64,000 nucleotides of DNA from Lewinellaceae bacterium (GTDB lineage: Bacteria > Bacteroidota > Bacteroidia > Chitinophagales > Saprospiraceae), in contig JACJXZ010000015.1 in the NCBI GenBank assembly GCA_020636375.1, forward strand, positions 263,679 through 327,678, given 5' to 3'. The position numbers and the translations under genes were made by a program. The first letter of the stretch is position 1. Every line of letters begins with the position of its first letter. This document shows, piece by piece, positions 20,315-28,276 of this stretch. The notes below the pieces were generated by a model. That model was not told the origin of the DNA and did not search any database. It saw nothing but the letters and a program-made list of their open reading frames with translations.

Positions 20315-21610
20315 CTACAACAACCCCCACGCCCACAGCTTATCCGAATCCTCTCCCCAGCGGTCGCCGATGTCGGTGCGGTAGTAGGCGTTGTTGATCA
20401 GGACGTTGCCGATGCGGTTGTACATGACGCGCTGCGCTTCCTTCATGGTGGTGCCGGTGCCGGCCACCATCAGGGCGATGCCGGAGTCGCCGGTGATCAG
20501 CCACTCGCCGCTCACCTGCTTGAGGTGCATCAGGTGGATGCCTTCTTTTTTGTTCTTTTTGATCACCACGACGGCGTCCTTGGAGAAGAGGTTGAACGTT
20601 TCGGGGTCGTTGAAGGGGAAGGGCGGCACCACCATGTAGGCGCCCACCTGGAAGCCGCGCCTCGTATTGATGGAGAAGCTGTCGCCTTTGGCGATGCGGT
20701 AGAGGGTTTGCCCAATGGGATCCAGGATGCCGGCCCGCTGGATGTATATCTGCGGGAAGCCAAAGCGGGTGGTGAACTCCAGGGGATAGATGCCGTTGCC
20801 GTTGACGATGCAGTTGATGTCGATATGGCCGACGAACTTTTCCCGGGCGAGGGTGGCCTCCATTTTCCGGAGGGTAGCGTCGAAGATGGGGTTGTCGTCC
20901 GTCCAGAACATGCTGGTGCCCATCTCGCCGGTAGAAACGCCCAGTTCCTTGGGAAAGAGTTTCTTGTGTTCGAAGGTGATGTTGATAGGGCGGAGGAACG
21001 CCTGCCCGTTGAAGAAGGCGGCCACGGAAATTTCCACGCCGTTGACCTTGCGCTGGAGCTGGAAGGTCCATCCTTTGTCGCCCCAGGTCTTCTCGTAAGC
21101 CTTCAGCACCCGGATGATGTCGTTGCCGTCTTCTTCCTTGCCGACGAATAGCAGCTGTTTGTAGTCCTGAGTCTCTCCGCTGGGCTTGATGACGTAGGTG
21201 TTCGGGTTGGCCTGCACATAGGCGATGGCCTCGTTGAAGGAGCTGAATTCCTGGTAGTTCAGGATTTTGATCTTATGCCGTTTCAGCTCGTCCTGCCCGA
21301 AGCTGCGGTCCACCTCCAGCTTGTCGGTGTATTCGGTGCCGCCGATGACGTACTTGCCGGCGGCCCTCAGCTCGGCGGCCTTCTTGCCGTAGCCGGTGTA
21401 GTCGAAAATGATGACGTCGGCCCAGTCGGCCTTTTTCTCCCAGTTCCGCGTTTTCGGCACGAAGCCGTCGCCCACTTCCCGGCAGGGTTTGTATTCGATG
21501 TACAACCTGACGTCGTTGCCCTCCTGCAGGGTAGCGTGGGCGAGGTCCAGGATGTCGCCCCATCGGGAGACGAACAGGAATCTGCGTTTCCGCTCTTTTT
21601 TCGTTTTCAC
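20315..21610 (-). CDS. PurD-like ATP-grasp protein (phosphoribosylglycinamide synthetase domain)
   Basis: A 431-residue protein with the layout of phosphoribosylamine-glycine ligase: an N-terminal Rossmann-like domain (RFLFVSRWGDILDLA), an ATP-grasp core (YVIKPSGETQDYKQLLFVG; ISVAAFFNGQAFLRPINITFEHKKLFP; GEMGTSMFW; FVGHIDINCIVNGNGIYPLEFTTRFGFPQ) and a C-terminal domain (MKEAQRVMYNRIGNVLI). The metal/ATP residues in IDINC and LEFTTRFGFP correspond to the D-x-N and E-x-N/T-x-R-F-G-x-P motif of the family. The N-terminus differs from canonical PurD (no GSGGREHAL start), so it is probably a paralog with a different substrate rather than the purine enzyme. It is monocistronic; a 10-bp tandem array lies upstream. 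Confidence 0.82.
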   Translation of the reverse strand: MKTKKERKRRFLFVSRWGDILDLAHATLQEGNDVRLYIEYKPCREVGDGFVPKTRNWEKKADWADVIIFDYTGYGKKAAELRAAGKYVIGGTEYTDKLEVDRSFGQDELKRHKIKILNYQEFSSFNEAIAYVQANPNTYVIKPSGETQDYKQLLFVGKEEDGNDIIRVLKAYEKTWGDKGWTFQLQRKVNGVEISVAAFFNGQAFLRPINITFEHKKLFPKELGVSTGEMGTSMFWTDDNPIFDATLRKMEATLAREKFVGHIDINCIVNGNGIYPLEFTTRFGFPQIYIQRAGILDPIGQTLYRIAKGDSFSINTRRGFQVGAYMVVPPFPFNDPETFNLFSKDAVVVIKKNKKEGIHLMHLKQVSGEWLITGDSGIALMVAGTGTTMKEAQRVMYNRIGNVLINNAYYRTDIGDRWGEDSDKLWAWGLL

Positions 21611-21730
21611 TTTTTTGGCAGGTTAAATCGGGGCGAATGTATGCAATATTGTGTTCCCTTGCGCGCCGGCGCGGAGAAAAAATCTTTCAGTGGGATATTT
21701 TTTACTTAATGAATTGCTGCCCGTACCAGT

Positions 21731-21870
21731 ATATTTCCATGTATTTCCATGTATTTCCACGTATTTCCACGTATTTCCACGTATTTCCACGTATGTCCAC
21801 GTATGTCCACGTATTTCCACGTATGTCCACGTATTTCCACGTATTTCCACGTATTTCCACGTATTTCCAT
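21731..21870. repeat. 10-bp tandem array, about 14 copies of GTATTTCCAC
   Basis: Fourteen consecutive decamers, mostly GTATTTCCAC with variants GTATGTCCAC and GTATTTCCAT, occupy the gap between the PurD-like gene start and the stop of the next gene (12 bp away). Because 10 is not a multiple of 3, both strands read open through it, giving spurious frames. The array lies in the probable 5' region of the PurD-like gene, so copy number could affect its expression. Confidence 0.95.
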
Positions 21871-21881
21871 ATATCCCCTCC

Positions 21882-22325
21882 TTACTTCGCCCGGAAGTTC
21901 CTCCGTTCCTTGCGCATGTCGATCACCTTGTTGATATGGGCATTGAGGTCGGGTATTTCACCGGAAAGGTTTTTGTAGGTAAACGACCGGTGGCGGATGG
22001 CGGCGTGGACTTCCGGGAAATCAGCCAGCAGGCCGAGGAGTTGGCTTCGGAAGCTTCCAGGGGCCAGCCGGACAATCTCCTCGTCGCCCGTTCTTTTCAC
22101 CCACATTTCCAGCATTTTCCGGGCAGGGGTATTCCAGACGCCCGACTTGGGGTGGCGGTCCTGCCGGAGCAGGCGGCCGGAGGTGTAGAGAGAAAGGTGA
22201 GGGCCTTCGAAGACCAGGTCCAGGGTTGCAGGAGAGGGGCCGGAGGGGCTGCCTGCCCTCTGTAGCTGTGGCATCGACAGGGCAAGGCAGGGAATAATCA
22301 GGATGGCGAATATCCATTTTGTCAT
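21882..22325 (-). CDS. Small secreted protein of unknown function
   Basis: 147 residues with a clear signal peptide (MTKWIFAILIIPCLALSMPQLQ) and a basic, soluble remainder (LDLVFEGPHLSLYTSGRLLRQDR..MLEMWVKRTGDEEIVRLAPGSF..ADFPEVHAAIRHRSFTYKNLSGEIPDLNAHINKVIDMRKERRNF). The pattern of a short N-terminal beta region followed by helices (ADFPEV..I..Y..IPDLNAHINKV) is seen in Bacteroidota secreted proteins of unknown role. I do not recognise a family. Its stop lies 12 bp from the 10-bp tandem array. Confidence 0.7.
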   Translation of the reverse strand: MTKWIFAILIIPCLALSMPQLQRAGSPSGPSPATLDLVFEGPHLSLYTSGRLLRQDRHPKSGVWNTPARKMLEMWVKRTGDEEIVRLAPGSFRSQLLGLLADFPEVHAAIRHRSFTYKNLSGEIPDLNAHINKVIDMRKERRNFRAK

Positions 22326-22552
22326 AGGCCAGGGCTTGTCGCTTTTAAATTATGGCCGCTGTTTGTGCCTTTGTTTGTGGGCCCGTCTATGAGGTTTCAG
22401 GCCCGGCCACAAACAAACGTTCAAACAGTTGTCAAAAATAATTAATGGGTAAAATGGTAAAATGTTTTGAGAAAACAACCCGGCGGGAGGTTAGTTCCCT
22501 GGTTTGAGAAAAAACAAAAGATCATTTTTATTCCGGGTCAGCCGGGTTCGAT
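22326..22552. other. Intergenic, no feature recognised
   Basis: About 225 bp between a secreted-protein start and the PPOX-gene stop. AT-rich around 22,430-22,480; no clear hairpin, repeat or coding signal. Confidence 0.4.
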
Positions 22553-23122
22553 TCAGGGGACGAGGACGGCCTCCTCCCATTGCCCATCCCGCAGCGTGTA
22601 GCCGCTTCGCCGGTGGGCCTCCCGCCCGAGCTGCAGCACATCGATGTATTCGGGCTGTATGCGGATAGCCAGGAAGTGAATATCCTCTCCGTATTCAATA
22701 TCCGGTTTGCCCGCTATCGGGCTGCCGGGTGCCTGCCGGGTGGTATAATCTTTCAGATTGCCGGCGCTTTTTACCCGTTCCAGCAGCTGGGCGTATTCCT
22801 CATGGCCTTCATCGATGAGGACTGCCCGGCCGTTCATGCGCACCTGCAGTTTCTTTTTCGGGTGGTAAAAGAGGGCGGTAACCCTTGGGGATTCCCTGGC
22901 CTGGCTCACTTTTGACGTCCGCCGGTCGGTGAAGAGCAATACCGACAGGCCCGCGTTCACATGGCGGTTCACTACCGTCCGCGCTTCGGGGTACCGGCCG
23001 AAGGTAGCCAGGGTGAAGTAGAGAAAGGGATGCCTCCGGTCCGCGTTGCTGCGCAGCAGTTCGGCTTGGGCGAGGTTGAAAAGTTCCATAAGTATGTGTT
23101 GAATAGTTGCCGCCATTTTCAA
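22553..23122 (-). CDS. Pyridoxamine 5'-phosphate oxidase-family flavoprotein (Alr4036-like)
   Basis: A 189-residue split-barrel protein. FMN-binding features of the PPOX family are visible: FLYFTLATFGRYPEARTVVNRHV (R-T-V-x-x-R), LLFTDRRTSKVSQARESPRVTALFYHPKKKLQVRMNGRAVL and the C-terminal VLQLGREAHRRSGYTL. It is likely an FMN-dependent oxidoreductase or flavin binder; the strict PdxH residues for pyridoxamine phosphate are not obvious, so vitamin B6 synthesis should not be assumed. The ATG overlaps the upstream acetyltransferase stop by 4 bp, indicating a coupled two-gene operon. Confidence 0.85.
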   Translation of the reverse strand: MKMAATIQHILMELFNLAQAELLRSNADRRHPFLYFTLATFGRYPEARTVVNRHVNAGLSVLLFTDRRTSKVSQARESPRVTALFYHPKKKLQVRMNGRAVLIDEGHEEYAQLLERVKSAGNLKDYTTRQAPGSPIAGKPDIEYGEDIHFLAIRIQPEYIDVLQLGREAHRRSGYTLRDGQWEEAVLVP

Positions 23123-23616
23123 ACCAGCAGCAGTTCATAATAAACGGCCGGCAACCCGTCGATCTCCCCCTCCTGATAAGGTTGAAACGCGAACTTTTCC
23201 AGCACCCGGATCGACGGCGGGTTACCGGGGTCGACGATGGCGAACAGGCGGCGAAAGCGGTTCAGGCGCCGGGCATAGGCGACAAAATAGTCAACGATCT
23301 CCGTGGCGTATTGTTGGCCCCAGAATTCGGGCAGCAGGGCGTAGCCGATCTCCGCCTCCCCCTCGCCAGCCACAGTGAGCTTGGCCAGGCCGATGTATCG
23401 CCCCCCTTCCCGGGTATGGGCCTTGAAGTTGCCGGTTTCGCCATCTTTGGCATTGAAAGACAGGGCTTTCTCAAAGCGCGCCCGGGCCTCTTCTCCGGTG
23501 AGCGCCCGGCCGGCGATGTGTTCCATCACCCGGGCATCGCTTACCAGTTGCAGGTACAAGGGCAGGTCGGCCGGCGCGTAGCGCGTGAAGGTTAACCGTT
23601 TGGATTGTAGTTTCAT
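23119..23616 (-). CDS. GNAT acetyltransferase, RimJ/RimL type
   Basis: 165 residues with the RimJ/RimL-like layout: an N-terminal TKRL-like strand (LQSKRLTFTRYAPADLPLYLQLVSDARVMEHI), a central KDGETGNFKAHTREGGRYIGLAKL, and EIGYALLPEFWGQQYATEIVDYFVAYARRL with the conserved W-G-x-x-x-x-x-E. It ends with FAIVDPGNPPSIRVLEKFAFQP (N-x-x-S-x-x-x-L-x-K). It probably acetylates a small amine or a protein N-terminus; substrate unknown. First gene of an operon with the PPOX-type flavoprotein (4-bp overlap). Confidence 0.9.
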   Translation of the reverse strand: MKLQSKRLTFTRYAPADLPLYLQLVSDARVMEHIAGRALTGEEARARFEKALSFNAKDGETGNFKAHTREGGRYIGLAKLTVAGEGEAEIGYALLPEFWGQQYATEIVDYFVAYARRLNRFRRLFAIVDPGNPPSIRVLEKFAFQPYQEGEIDGLPAVYYELLLV

Positions 23617-24271
23617 CTTGTTTCTGGTTTGGTGAGTGCATGGACTGCCCGTCTCTTTCGAGCCGGGTAAAAATTAGTGAATTAGTGAATTAGTGAATGA
23701 CGGATTAACGGGGGCTTAGAGTCGGTTTTTATGTATCATGGGCACGATTCTTTTGTACCCCTTGCTCGGTTTTAGGCCCGTCCGTCCGGCCGGGTAAATC
23801 TTAGGCTGTAGGTTTTAGGGGCAACCCAGGCCTAATCGGGCACTCAACAGGCGCCTAAAACCTAATACCTAAATCCTCCAGACACCGAAGGGGGCACAAT
23901 TTAGCATCGCGCCCTGTATCATTATTTGTGTCCACGTACTTAATATTACTTTTATGCCAACAGCCAACTGCCAACTGCGAACCGCGAATAGCGAATAGCC
24001 AGCACTCCGAAATATTCCGTCCTTCCAGCTGTCCCCCAACCTCAACCTCAACCTCAACCTCAGCCCAAAAGCTTGCCCGATACAAAAGTACCCCGGAATT
24101 CCCGAGGCGTCAAAAATATCAAATCCTCCCCTGTCCAGCGTTTGTCCAGCGCTCAATTTTAAAAAAATACTTTTTCCTGTGCTACCTTTGCCAAACGTTA
24201 TTGTGTTTTTCTCCAGCGTCCTGCAATAAAACAGGGCATAGGTGAACTTAAAAAAAATTGGACTACCGATC
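23617..24271 (+). promoter_or_regulatory. Long intergenic region upstream of the GH16 gene with candidate promoter
   Basis: About 650 bp without a gene. It contains short direct repeats (AATTAGTG x3 at about 23,672-23,697; CCTCAA hexamers at about 24,038-24,062; CGAATAG pairs near 23,985), and an inverted pair around TAGGTTTTAGG / CCTAAAACCTA (23,810-23,870). A -7-like TACCTTTG at 24183-24190 follows an A/T-rich stretch and lies about 82 bp before the chosen ATG. It is the best promoter candidate for the glucanase. Confidence 0.4.
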
Positions 24272-25651
24272 ATGAAGCATGTACTTTTTTCTCTGCTTGC
24301 CCTCCTGGCCTTTTCAGCGTGTAACTCTGATGATGAACCAACGCCGGACACCGGCTCCCCCTACGAAGGCTACACCCTGGTGTGGAGCGATGAATTCGAC
24401 GCCAACATCAGCAGCGACAACTGGGTTTATGAGCTGGGCGACGGCACGGCCTACGGACTGCCTCCCGGCTGGGGCAACGCCGAGCGGCAGTTGTACACGA
24501 GTTCTCAGAACAACTCCCTCGTGCTGGAGGACGAGGAGGGCAACTCCGTGCTGGCCATCGTCGCCCGCCGGGAACCCGGCGACAACCGCTACAGCTCCGC
24601 CAAGCTGACCACCCAGAACCTGCACAGCTTCCGCTACGGCCGGGTGGAAGCCCGCATCAAAGTGCCGCAGGGCCAGGGCCTCTGGCCCGCCTTCTGGATG
24701 CTGGGCGACAACATTTCGGAGGTAGACTGGCCGGGATGCGGAGAGGTCGACATCATGGAGGTGATCGGCCACGAGCCCAATGTGGTGCACAGCACCGTCC
24801 ACTATACCAACTCCGAGAATAAAGCCGCCAGCAATGGCAAGGGGCTGGATGCCGGCACCAACCTGGCCGATGACTATCACATCTACCGCGTGGACTGGAC
24901 CCCGGAGTCCCTGGTTTTCACAATCGATGATGTGAAGGTGAACGAAGTGGCTATCGAAGCCGATATGAAGGAATTCCAACGCTCCTTTTATCTCATCCTC
25001 AATGTGGCCGTGGGCGGCAACTGGCCTGGCAACCCGGACGAAACGACCGTCTTCCCCCAGCGGATGCTGGTCGACTGGGTAAGGGTGTACAGCAAAGACG
25101 GCCTGAACGCTCCGGCAGCGCCCGCGCTGGACATCGAAGAGGAAACCCTCGGAACCATCTCCTCCTCCCTGCCTCCGCTGGCGTTCAACAGTACCCTCAA
25201 CCAGTTTGACGGGCTGCTGCTGAAGTCCTTCGGTGCCGGCGGCGAGCCGGAGGTTACGGAATCGGACATCGCCGTAGAGGGGGGCTCCAGCCTGCTCTTC
25301 AGCTACCCCGGCGGCAACTGGGGCGGCGGCTTCTTCGAACTGGACCCGACGGTCGATGCCAGCCAATATGCCAACGGCAGCCTGAAGTTCTCCCTCCGCC
25401 AGCCGGATGATCTGGCGGACATTGAGATCAAGCTGGAATCGGTGGCCACCGCCGTCTCCCTATTCCTGCGCGACTACTCGGGCGCAGACGTCGGCAACGG
25501 CTTCCTGGAGTACACCATCCCCATGTCGGACTTCGAGGGCCTCGACCTGACGGACCTGAAAATCCCCTTTGCCCTCTGGAATCCGGTGGATGCGAGTGGG
25601 GAGTATCTGGTGGGGGATATTCTGCTGGATAATGTTTATTTCGAGGAGTGA
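24272..25651 (+). CDS. Surface lipoprotein glycoside hydrolase family 16 (laminarinase-like)
   Basis: Starting from ATG 24272, a lipoprotein signal (MKHVLFSLLALLAFSAC) is followed by NSDDE, resembling the Bacteroidota surface-export signal, so the enzyme is probably displayed outside. The GH16 domain (about 32-280) carries the catalytic motif GEVDIMEVIG with E158 (nucleophile) and E163 (acid/base), plus WSDEFD, FWMLGD and HIYRVDWTP/DWVRVY, which are typical of beta-1,3-glucanases. A second domain (about 300-459, DGLLLKSFGAGG..NVYFEE) looks like a carbohydrate-binding beta-sandwich. It likely cleaves laminarin-type beta-1,3(1,3;1,4)-glucans. No SusC/SusD neighbours are present, so it is not in an evident polysaccharide utilisation locus. 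An upstream ATG (24242) would spoil the signal peptide. Confidence 0.93.
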   Translation: MKHVLFSLLALLAFSACNSDDEPTPDTGSPYEGYTLVWSDEFDANISSDNWVYELGDGTAYGLPPGWGNAERQLYTSSQNNSLVLEDEEGNSVLAIVARREPGDNRYSSAKLTTQNLHSFRYGRVEARIKVPQGQGLWPAFWMLGDNISEVDWPGCGEVDIMEVIGHEPNVVHSTVHYTNSENKAASNGKGLDAGTNLADDYHIYRVDWTPESLVFTIDDVKVNEVAIEADMKEFQRSFYLILNVAVGGNWPGNPDETTVFPQRMLVDWVRVYSKDGLNAPAAPALDIEEETLGTISSSLPPLAFNSTLNQFDGLLLKSFGAGGEPEVTESDIAVEGGSSLLFSYPGGNWGGGFFELDPTVDASQYANGSLKFSLRQPDDLADIEIKLESVATAVSLFLRDYSGADVGNGFLEYTIPMSDFEGLDLTDLKIPFALWNPVDASGEYLVGDILLDNVYFEE

Positions 25652-25662
25652 TGAAAGTTTAC

Positions 25663-25695
25663 AGATGGAAGGCGCTTTCGAAGCGCCTTCCATCT
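25663..25695. terminator. Perfect 15-bp-arm palindrome between convergent genes
   Basis: AGATGGAAGGCGCTT, loop TCG, AAGCGCCTTCCATCT. It lies 12 bp after the GH16 stop and 8 bp before the stop of the opposing gene. It has no long T-run, so termination is likely but not certain; it may be a dispersed palindrome used as a terminator. Confidence 0.55.
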
Positions 25696-25702
25696 TATCT
25701 GC

Positions 25703-26105
25703 TCAAACGACCGCCAGCACTTCCATTACCTGTTCACACCCCCCATTCTTCACAAACGCCGTATGCTCCTCCACCGTCGCAAAGCGGCGCCCGCAGATCT
25801 TGTGGCACTCCATTTCCGGCCCCATCGCTTCGGTGAAGGCCTCCAGCACCGCTTTTGCCTCCGGGTTGGTAAAGATCATCTGTTCGGGGTTTTCCCGCGC
25901 CACGGCGAGCGACTTGATCCAGATGGCGGCGGCCAGGGCGCCGCAGCCGTGGCCGCTCAGGCCCAGGCCGCCGGCAAAGCCCGCCACCATGGCGGCCTCT
26001 TTTTCACTGGCGCCCATCTTCGCGGTTCAGCAAATAGAAGAAGGTGCGGGAGCAGGTGCCCTTTTCTTTGAACACCTGTTTTGTATCATTGGGAATGGTT
26101 TCCAT
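25703..26105 (-). pseudogene. C_GCAxxG_C_C family redox protein, single frameshift
   Basis: The first frame starts at ATG 26105 (METIPNDTKQVFKEKGTCSRTFFYLLNRE) and hits a stop at 26004. A second frame, shifted by one base, resumes as MGASEKEAAMVAGFAGGLGLSGHGCGALAAAIWIKSL and continues to CHKICGRRFATVEEHTAFVKNGGCEQVMEVL. Together they make the Cys-rich family usually annotated C_GCAxxG_C_C, with GTCSRTF, GHGCGALAAA, CHKICGRRF and GGCEQV as the cysteine motifs. Without the one-base shift near 26,010-26,025 it would be about 130 residues. It is either a pseudogene or a sequencing error; the cysteine motifs are intact, which favours a recent event or an error. Confidence 0.8.
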
Positions 26106-26123
26106 AATATTGGATTTATCCTA

Positions 26124-27305
26124 TCAGGCCTTAATCATTGCCGGGATGAGGTATTCCTCCAGGATCTTAAAGGGCGGCCGGTACGTCAGGTAGTTGCCGC
26201 CGGTGAAAACGGCAACGGCCTGCAGCTCGGGCAATACCATGATGTGCTGCCCGCCAAACCCGCCGGCGTAGTAAAGGTTTATCTTTTTGCCGGAACGGGT
26301 GTACTGCTTTGTCCACCACGAATAAGCATATCCCACGCGGCCCGAACTTTCACCGGGGACTTTGATCCCTTTGTTGCCGGGAAAAGGCGCAGCGCTTTTT
26401 TCCACCCACGCTTCGGAGAGGATTCGCTTGCCGTTCCATACGCCCTTGTTCAGGAACAGCAATCCGATTTTTGCCATTGCCCGGGGCGTGAGTTTCAGGC
26501 TGCCGGCGCATTCCACCACGCCATTCTCATAGCGTAATTCCCAAATGGAAGTGTCGATGCCCAGCGGCTCAAAAAGGTATTTTTTGGAAAAAGCATCGAT
26601 GGGCATGCGGGCAGCATTCCGGATGATCTCTCCCAGCAGGATGGTATTGCCGCCGGAATAGGTAAAGTGGGTGCCCGGTTTATGGGCCAGCGGCTTTTCC
26701 AGGATGTAAGCTGCCGGGTCTTTGCCTCCCCGGAACCAAACCCCTATCATGTCGTTGTCCTGGCTGCTGTAGGGCGCACCCCATTCGTCCCACTCCAGCC
26801 CGGAAGTCATCGTCAGCAGGTGCTCGATGGTGATCTTTTCTTTCCCGTCCGTTTTCAGGTGCTGGTGATCCGGCAAATAGTCAAAAATGGACTGGTGCAC
26901 GCTTTCGATGAACCCCTTGTCTATAGCTATCCCGATGCAGGTGGCCGTAACGCTTTTAGAGTCGGAATGGATGACATGGAGCATGTCCCGGTTCCAATCC
27001 ACCCGTGGGCCGTGGTGGTTGGGCGCATCCCACTGGTAGTCGTGGCCCGGAAAATACTCTTCCAGCACCAGTTTGCCGTCCCTGAGCAGGAGCATGGCGT
27101 GCACTTCCTTAAATTTGCTCTGGTAGATGCCGTTCACGGCCGATTCGATCAGGGCAGGTTCAATATCCGCCTCCGGCAGGCTTCCTGTTTTCAGGCCATC
27201 GTTCATTCCTTCCGGCGGGCGGTAGGAGTAGGTGCCGGGGCTGTCATTTTTACAACCGGGCAGCAATAGAAGGAGGAATACGATGGACAGAGCCGATATT
27301 TTCAT
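26124..27305 (-). CDS. Lipoprotein serine hydrolase, beta-lactamase class C family
   Basis: 393 residues. Lipoprotein signal MKISALSIVFLLLLLPGC. The class C/penicillin-binding fold is visible: catalytic S-x-x-K in HSDSKSVTATCIGIA, a Tyr motif in HFTYSGGNTILLGEI (Y-S-G in place of Y-x-N), HLLTMTSGLEWDE preceding it, and a C-terminal YYAGGFGGQHIMVLPE where the third motif (H/K-T-G-like) would be. Such proteins are esterases or peptidases on the periplasmic or outer face. Antibiotic hydrolysis is not implied. The stop is 18 bp from the start of the frameshifted C_GCAxxG gene, so the two may share a transcript. Confidence 0.9.
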   Translation of the reverse strand: MKISALSIVFLLLLLPGCKNDSPGTYSYRPPEGMNDGLKTGSLPEADIEPALIESAVNGIYQSKFKEVHAMLLLRDGKLVLEEYFPGHDYQWDAPNHHGPRVDWNRDMLHVIHSDSKSVTATCIGIAIDKGFIESVHQSIFDYLPDHQHLKTDGKEKITIEHLLTMTSGLEWDEWGAPYSSQDNDMIGVWFRGGKDPAAYILEKPLAHKPGTHFTYSGGNTILLGEIIRNAARMPIDAFSKKYLFEPLGIDTSIWELRYENGVVECAGSLKLTPRAMAKIGLLFLNKGVWNGKRILSEAWVEKSAAPFPGNKGIKVPGESSGRVGYAYSWWTKQYTRSGKKINLYYAGGFGGQHIMVLPELQAVAVFTGGNYLTYRPPFKILEEYLIPAMIKA

Positions 27306-27353
27306 GATGCATGCTGTTTGAAGCTATGTGGAAAGAAAGGTAAGCCCGGCAGT

Positions 27354-28019
27354 CTATTTCAATAGCTCCGCGATCTGCGGCCGCGCCGCTGCTATCCGTT
27401 CATAGTCGAGCCGCAGGCCCATCGGCGCCAGCCCTGCTCCGACGGCGTCGTACAGAGGTTTCACTTCCTCGAAGGGTGCCTGCACCGTTTCGTAGGCCGT
27501 TTTCCCCATCCCGTTTTTGATCGATTTGTCTGCGCCCTTATCCAGCAGGGCTTTCACTATTTCCGTCTGGCCGAAGAAGGCGGCGGTGTGCAGGGGGGTG
27601 GCCCCTTCCTTGTTGGGCACATCCAGTTTCGCCCCGGCGCTGATCAGCAGTTCCGCTACGTCCGTTTTGCCGAATACGGCGGCGGTATGCAGGGCGGTGG
27701 ACCCGTCGTCGTTCTGATAGTCAATGTTTGCCCCGGCGTCGATCAGCAGCCTGGCGGCATCGGCATTGCCGACGAAAGCCGCTGTGATCAGGGGGGTGGA
27801 CGCCCGGGAGGGCTCCATCTCGTCCAGGTCGGTGCCGGCCCGGATGTGCTGTCGGAGGGCGTCAAGGTCACCTGTAACGATAATGGTGTGGATGCCTGCT
27901 TCGGGAACGGCTGTGGTGGTTGGCGGCTCTTCCGCTTGTTCCCGGGAGGCATTCTGGTTGCCGCAGCCGGGCAGGAGGGACAGTGCTGCTGCCAGGACGG
28001 CAGCCATCGGTATTTTCAT
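27354..28019 (-). CDS. Ankyrin-repeat lipoprotein
   Basis: 221 residues. A lipoprotein signal (MKIPMAAVLAAALSLLPGC) is followed by a Thr-rich linker and four to five ankyrin repeats of about 33 residues (for example STPLITAAFVGNADAARLLIDAGANIDYQNDDG, STALHTAAVFGKTDVAELLISAGAKLDVPNKEG, ATPLHTAAFFGQTEIVKALLDKGADKSIKN). It ends in a helical tail (RIAAARPQIAELLK). It is probably a periplasmic or outer-membrane protein-interaction scaffold. It lies 48 bp upstream of the serine hydrolase gene on the same strand, so co-transcription is plausible. Confidence 0.9.
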   Translation of the reverse strand: MKIPMAAVLAAALSLLPGCGNQNASREQAEEPPTTTAVPEAGIHTIIVTGDLDALRQHIRAGTDLDEMEPSRASTPLITAAFVGNADAARLLIDAGANIDYQNDDGSTALHTAAVFGKTDVAELLISAGAKLDVPNKEGATPLHTAAFFGQTEIVKALLDKGADKSIKNGMGKTAYETVQAPFEEVKPLYDAVGAGLAPMGLRLDYERIAAARPQIAELLK

Positions 28020-28209
28020 GGTTGTGTGCTTTTGATTGCTGTTCTAAATTGATGGGTGCAATCAAAGGGAAGAGGTAGCCCAAAATGACTGTTTTTACAA
28101 TGATTTTTGTCACTGCGGCATTTCGGAATCAGTTCGGCCTGCCGCGAGGCACTACACGTTCCTCTCATCTGGCTGGCTACTGACAATTCTCATTGTCATT
28201 TTTTTTAAT

Positions 28210-28242
28210 TTTTGTCATATTTCGTTCAGCTCTTATACATTG
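28210..28242 (+). promoter_or_regulatory. Candidate Bacteroidota-type promoter of the LRR gene
   Basis: TTTTG at 28210-28214, a 19-bp spacer and TATACATTG at 28234-28242 approximate the TTTG-N19-TAnnTTTG layout. The ATG is 35 bp downstream. A small hairpin (TGACAA / TTGTCA) lies just upstream. Confidence 0.4.
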
Positions 28243-28276
28243 TTTCCGTGCTTTTTCCAATAAACCAGAAAACCTT

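Noticed and set aside
21731..21870. CRISPR-like array of decamers
   Set aside because: Repeat unit too short and no spacers.
21623..22265. Open frames rich in YFHVFPRIST or EIRGNTWTYV
   Set aside because: Produced by a 10-bp tandem repeat that reads open in all phases; no protein family.
24314..25366. 350-codon minus-strand open frame
   Set aside because: Antisense to the GH16 gene; the reverse strand of GC-rich coding DNA.
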